In this document: piece after piece, positions 4,719 to 6,803 of the stretch
Layout: each line of letters starts with the position of its first letter
Position numbering within the stretch: the first letter of the stretch is position 1
Assembly (NCBI GenBank): GCA_002423425.1
Contig: DIWC01000011.1
Location: 94,563 to 101,365 of the forward strand
Source of the DNA: Peptococcaceae bacterium UBA6116
GTDB lineage: Bacteria; Bacillota; Desulfitobacteriia; Desulfitobacteriales; Syntrophobotulaceae
Length of the DNA: 6,803 bases
Reading direction: 5' to 3'
Position numbers and translations under genes: made by a program
The notes under the pieces: model-generated
The model's database searches: none
Told to the model about the DNA's origin: nothing
Seen by the model: only the letters and a program-made list of their open reading frames with translations

Positions 4719-6302
4719 TTACTTGTCTTTGTTAACCTGCACAAGCTCAGTCCCAAAAAAGTCCAAGGCTTTTCTGATACAGAGATCCTCTTCTCCCGAA
4801 GAATCATCCTTAGAGAAAGCCTGATACTCGTTTTCCATCATCGTACTTAACTTAAGTTTGCAGCCAAGTATTTGTTCTAATATTTCTTCAACAACATCTT
4901 TATTTTCGGGCTGATTAAATTTATCCCGGTGGAAGGAGTACCCTTCTTTAAATATCAGGTATAACGAATCGTCTTTAACTTCAACCGGTTTACCCTCCAA
5001 CAGAAAAGCATGAGTTGATCTTTTTTTATTTTTGACCTCATCCAATATTTGCGGCCACTTAACAAGAACTGAAGAAATAATATCCTCCTTTGAGCTATCT
5101 TCACTAGCAGCCTGCTCCTGTTGCTTTAAAGGGACAGAGCTTTTTCTGGTCACAGCTTTATTCGGAGTCTCTATGACCGGGGTCTCTGTCTTAGCTGGCG
5201 ATATACTCTTGGAAGGGGAAGAACTGCCCTGCCCATATAAGGCCTGAATAATAATCATTTCAGCTGCAAGGCGTGCATTGGAAGAATATCTTAGCTCACC
5301 TTCTCCTTTGAGTAGAACGTTAATCCAAGAAAGAATTCTTCCAAGTCCGGCTTTGCTGCTTTGAGCGGCTAGCCTTTGATTCATTTCCGGAGAAAGCATA
5401 GGTTCTTGCCCCCCGGCAATATATAATAAAGCTTGCCGCAAATATTCAAGAAGCTCTCTAATAATCTGTCTTGGATCACGGCCTAAGGAAACCCCTTGTT
5501 CCAACTTGGATAGGGCTTCGGCATAATCTTGTTCTAAGAGGCAGTCTGTCAGGTCGGAACTGAAAATTTCTCCAACCATGCCAATAACTTGAAAAATATG
5601 TTCTTCCTTAATAGGGTCTTCATGCAGAAGACACTGATCAAGAATACTTAGCGCATCCCGTAAACCTCCTTCGGCCTTCAACGCAATAACCTGCAAAGCT
5701 TTTTCTTCTACCTCGCGTCCAAGTGTCTGACATACTTCTTTTAGCCTGGCAGCAATTGCTGTGACCGAGATTCGATGAAAATCAAACCTTTGCACCCTTG
5801 AAAGAATGGTTAATGGAACCTTATGAGCTTCAGTTGTAGCTAAGACAAATACCACATCGGTGGGAGGCTCCTCCAGAGTTTTGAGTAAAGCGTTAAAAGC
5901 TTCATTTGTCAGCATATGAACTTCATCAATAATATATACTTTATATTTTCCCTCGGAGGAAGTAAATTTTACTTTTTCCCGCAGGTCACGAATTTCATCG
6001 ATCCCACGATTTGAAGCAGCATCAATCTCCAAGACATCCAGAGCAATGCCAAGATCAATATTCCGACAGGATGTACATCTATTACATGGCTCAGCTCCCT
6101 CTCTATCGGTACAGTTAAGAGCCTTGGCCAACACTTTAGCAGCAGTAGTTTTTCCTGTCCCTCTTGGACCGCTGAAAAGATAGGCGTGTGCCACTTTATT
6201 TTGGATTAAAGCATTGGTCAGGGTAATCGTCACGTGTTCCTGACCAACTATTTCTCTGAAATTTTTAGGCCGCCATTCCCTGTATAATGCTAAATATGCC
6301 AT
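4719..6302 (-). CDS. dnaX: DNA polymerase III subunit tau/gamma (clamp loader ATPase)
   Basis: The 527-aa product loads the beta sliding clamp and links the replicase parts. AAA+ motifs: Walker A GPRGTGKT at 45-52, zinc module C64, C73, C76, C79, Walker B VYIIDEVH at 122-129, sensor 1 ATTEAHK at 155-161, the arginine-finger segment ILSRVQRF at 166-173, and sensor 2 GGLRDA at 212-217. The finger motif reads SRV where most relatives have SRC; the Arg is kept. Residues about 370-410 are a low-complexity Ser/Pro/Lys linker before a short C-terminal domain. ATG at 6300-6302 is chosen over a TTG 8 codons upstream because AGAGGGGTGG (6307-6316) precedes it at proper spacing and the family starts MAYLALYREWRP. 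Seven A's at 5021-5027 (about residue 425) are noted as possible slippage. It lies 59 bp after the SRP RNA and leads the ebfC-recR set. Confidence 0.97.
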   Translation of the reverse strand: MAYLALYREWRPKNFREIVGQEHVTITLTNALIQNKVAHAYLFSGPRGTGKTTAAKVLAKALNCTDREGAEPCNRCTSCRNIDLGIALDVLEIDAASNRGIDEIRDLREKVKFTSSEGKYKVYIIDEVHMLTNEAFNALLKTLEEPPTDVVFVLATTEAHKVPLTILSRVQRFDFHRISVTAIAARLKEVCQTLGREVEEKALQVIALKAEGGLRDALSILDQCLLHEDPIKEEHIFQVIGMVGEIFSSDLTDCLLEQDYAEALSKLEQGVSLGRDPRQIIRELLEYLRQALLYIAGGQEPMLSPEMNQRLAAQSSKAGLGRILSWINVLLKGEGELRYSSNARLAAEMIIIQALYGQGSSSPSKSISPAKTETPVIETPNKAVTRKSSVPLKQQEQAASEDSSKEDIISSVLVKWPQILDEVKNKKRSTHAFLLEGKPVEVKDDSLYLIFKEGYSFHRDKFNQPENKDVVEEILEQILGCKLKLSTMMENEYQAFSKDDSSGEEDLCIRKALDFFGTELVQVNKDK

Positions 6303-6320
6303 ATTTCCACCCCTCTGACA

Positions 6321-6337
6321 GACCAAAAAAGATGGTC
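6321..6337 (-). other. Small hairpin in the SRP RNA - dnaX leader
   Basis: GACCA (6321-6325) and TGGTC (6333-6337) form a 5-bp stem with an A/T-rich 7-nt loop, ending 5 nt before the dnaX ribosome site. It is too weak to be a clear terminator of the SRP RNA; it may only mark the 3' processing region. Confidence 0.25.
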
Positions 6338-6361
6338 AAAAACCACCTTGTATAAATATAG

Positions 6362-6632
6362 ACCGTGCACCTTTGGTCGAATAAAAATATCCGGACGTTT
6401 CCCCTGAATCAATGCTCATTTCCGGCCACCTCACGGCACACGAAACAAAACTCCTTAGTGCTGCTTCCGTCAGGATCTGACACGGTTCAAAGCGTTCCGT
6501 TGCGTAAGACCAGAAAATCATCACACCAATAACACGGACTGCTCCGACTACTTAACCCTCGTCAAAGGGATTAAACCCTGCTATAGCGGATTGCAGGCTA
6601 CAAGGAACCGCTAACTCCCCGTCTAGCACAGT
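6362..6632 (-). ncRNA. ffs: Signal recognition particle RNA, large Firmicutes form
   Basis: About 271-nt RNA that with Ffh targets nascent membrane and secreted proteins. Ends were set by pairing of the 5' ACTGTGC (6626-6632) with the 3' GCACGGT (6362-6368). The Alu-type domain at the 5' end includes the TGTAG motif and GCAATCCGCTATAGCAGGG, closely like the Bacillus scRNA. The apical domain IV reads GTCAGATCC-TGAC-GGAAGCAGC (6460-6481), the Ffh-binding site with the conserved symmetrical-loop bases; the usual GGAA tetraloop is replaced by UGAC. Length and domains mark it as the long form (about 265-270 nt) rather than the E. coli 4.5S form. The position just upstream of dnaX is shared with related Clostridia. 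A 62-codon frame inside it (6336-6524) is spurious. Confidence 0.95.
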
Positions 6633-6639
6633 CAAACCT

Positions 6640-6667
6640 ATTATACCATTAATATTTCTAAAAACAA
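6640..6667 (-). promoter_or_regulatory. Promoter of the SRP RNA
   Basis: On the minus strand a perfect TATAAT (6640-6645) lies 7 bp before the predicted RNA 5' end near 6632. A partial -35, TTGTTT (6662-6667, 3 of 6), is 16 bp upstream. The good -10 at the right distance is the main support. Transcription may read on into dnaX, since no strong terminator is seen between them. Confidence 0.7.
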
Positions 6668-6670
6668 AAA

Positions 6671-6754
6671 GCGACGACGGTCATGGATGCGTGAAAGCCT
6701 ATACATGGCTTTCACGAGTGTCGCGATGCCATGGATGGCAAGGAGCGACCACTC
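6671..6754. repeat. Interlocking inverted repeats upstream of the SRP promoter
   Basis: Contains a perfect 9-bp hairpin, GTGAAAGCC (6691-6699) / GGCTTTCAC (6707-6715), and a second, TGCCA/TGGCA around 6727-6740, enclosed by GAGTG-TCGC / GCGA-C-CACTC. CATGGATG occurs twice (6683-6690 and 6729-6736 within a base or so). GCGAC/GTCGC blocks at 6671-6675, 6720-6724 and 6745-6749 can pair in two exclusive ways. On the minus strand the block is followed by TTTTTGTTTTT, so it could end transcription from a gene beyond the window, or be a dispersed palindromic repeat. Confidence 0.55.
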
Positions 6755-6778
6755 TTAAGCTTTTTAAGAAAACTAGCC

Positions 6779-6797
6779 GCGGAGAGAGTGGGATTCG
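6779..6797 (-). other. tRNA-Ser 3'-end fragment (acceptor plus half T-arm)
   Basis: On the minus strand CGAATCCCACTCTCTCCGC matches the usual 3' end of a Firmicutes serine tRNA: end of the T-loop, CCCAC stem strand, acceptor strand TCTCTCC and discriminator G. What precedes it (GCGGAG) cannot form the GTGGG partner strand or the TTC start of the T-loop, and CGG follows in place of CCA. So it is a fragment rather than an intact tRNA, possibly a duplicated tRNA end next to a real gene outside the window. It could be chance or part of the neighbouring hairpin GCGGAG/CTCCGC (6779-6803). Confidence 0.4.
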
Positions 6798-6803
6798 CTC
6801 CGC

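Noticed and set aside
6336..6524. Minus-strand 62-codon frame upstream of dnaX
   Set aside because: It lies almost wholly within the SRP RNA, whose sequence and pairing explain the conservation.
6779..6803. Intact tRNA-Ser ending at the window edge
   Set aside because: The required T-stem partner and T-loop start are absent, so only the 3' fragment is supported.
1..6803. CRISPR array, phage genes or toxin-antitoxin pair
   Set aside because: No regularly spaced repeats, phage structural motifs or recognisable toxin-antitoxin pair were found on either strand.

Overview
The window reads as part of the chromosome of an endospore-forming Clostridia-type Firmicute, most likely a Desulfosporosinus/Desulfitobacterium-like member of the Peptococcaceae. 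The reasons are the gene order SRP RNA - dnaX - ebfC(yaaK) - recR - bofA, the large Alu-domain form of SRP RNA, and the sporulation gene bofA. The genus is an inference from gene order and style; no search was run. Every gene called lies on the minus strand, so transcription runs from high to low coordinates.

Right half (about 3366-6803), core: an SRP RNA gene with its own promoter lies just upstream of dnaX (clamp-loader tau/gamma subunit). dnaX is followed closely by ebfC (nucleoid-associated protein), recR (recombination mediator) and, after a hairpin-containing gap, bofA (inhibitor of pro-sigma-K processing). Upstream of the SRP promoter is a block of interlocking inverted repeats. At the very edge of the window is a 19-nt match to the 3' end of a serine tRNA gene that is not attached to an intact T-arm.

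Middle (about 2841-3365): no convincing gene. It holds a cluster of strong palindromes (one a perfect 27-nt inverted repeat) that looks like a dispersed repeat, plus a perfect 17-bp tandem duplication. The small ORFs crossing it are probably spurious.

Left half (1-2840), accessory: a decayed defence and mobile-element zone, visibly more AT-rich than the core. An IS3-family element (1852-2840) has 43-bp imperfect terminal inverted repeats, an intact orfA, and an A_AAA_AAC frameshift site. Its orfB has lost an internal block that includes the first catalytic Asp. It abuts the C-terminal remnant of an Mrr-like restriction endonuclease. To its left lies a HaeIII-type restriction-modification pair: a cytosine-C5 methyltransferase closely resembling M.HaeIII in its target-recognition region, overlapping a HaeIII-family restriction endonuclease that runs off the window edge. 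The methyltransferase carries a one-base frameshift inside motif I. An intact-looking endonuclease start beside a broken protective methyltransferase is the most surprising thing in the window; it needs a check for sequencing error and for the state of the endonuclease beyond the edge.

I did not find a clearly new system. The points most worth a second look are the methyltransferase frameshift, the tRNA-Ser end fragment next to mutually exclusive hairpins upstream of the SRP RNA, the UGAC tetraloop of the SRP RNA, and the palindrome cluster downstream of bofA.
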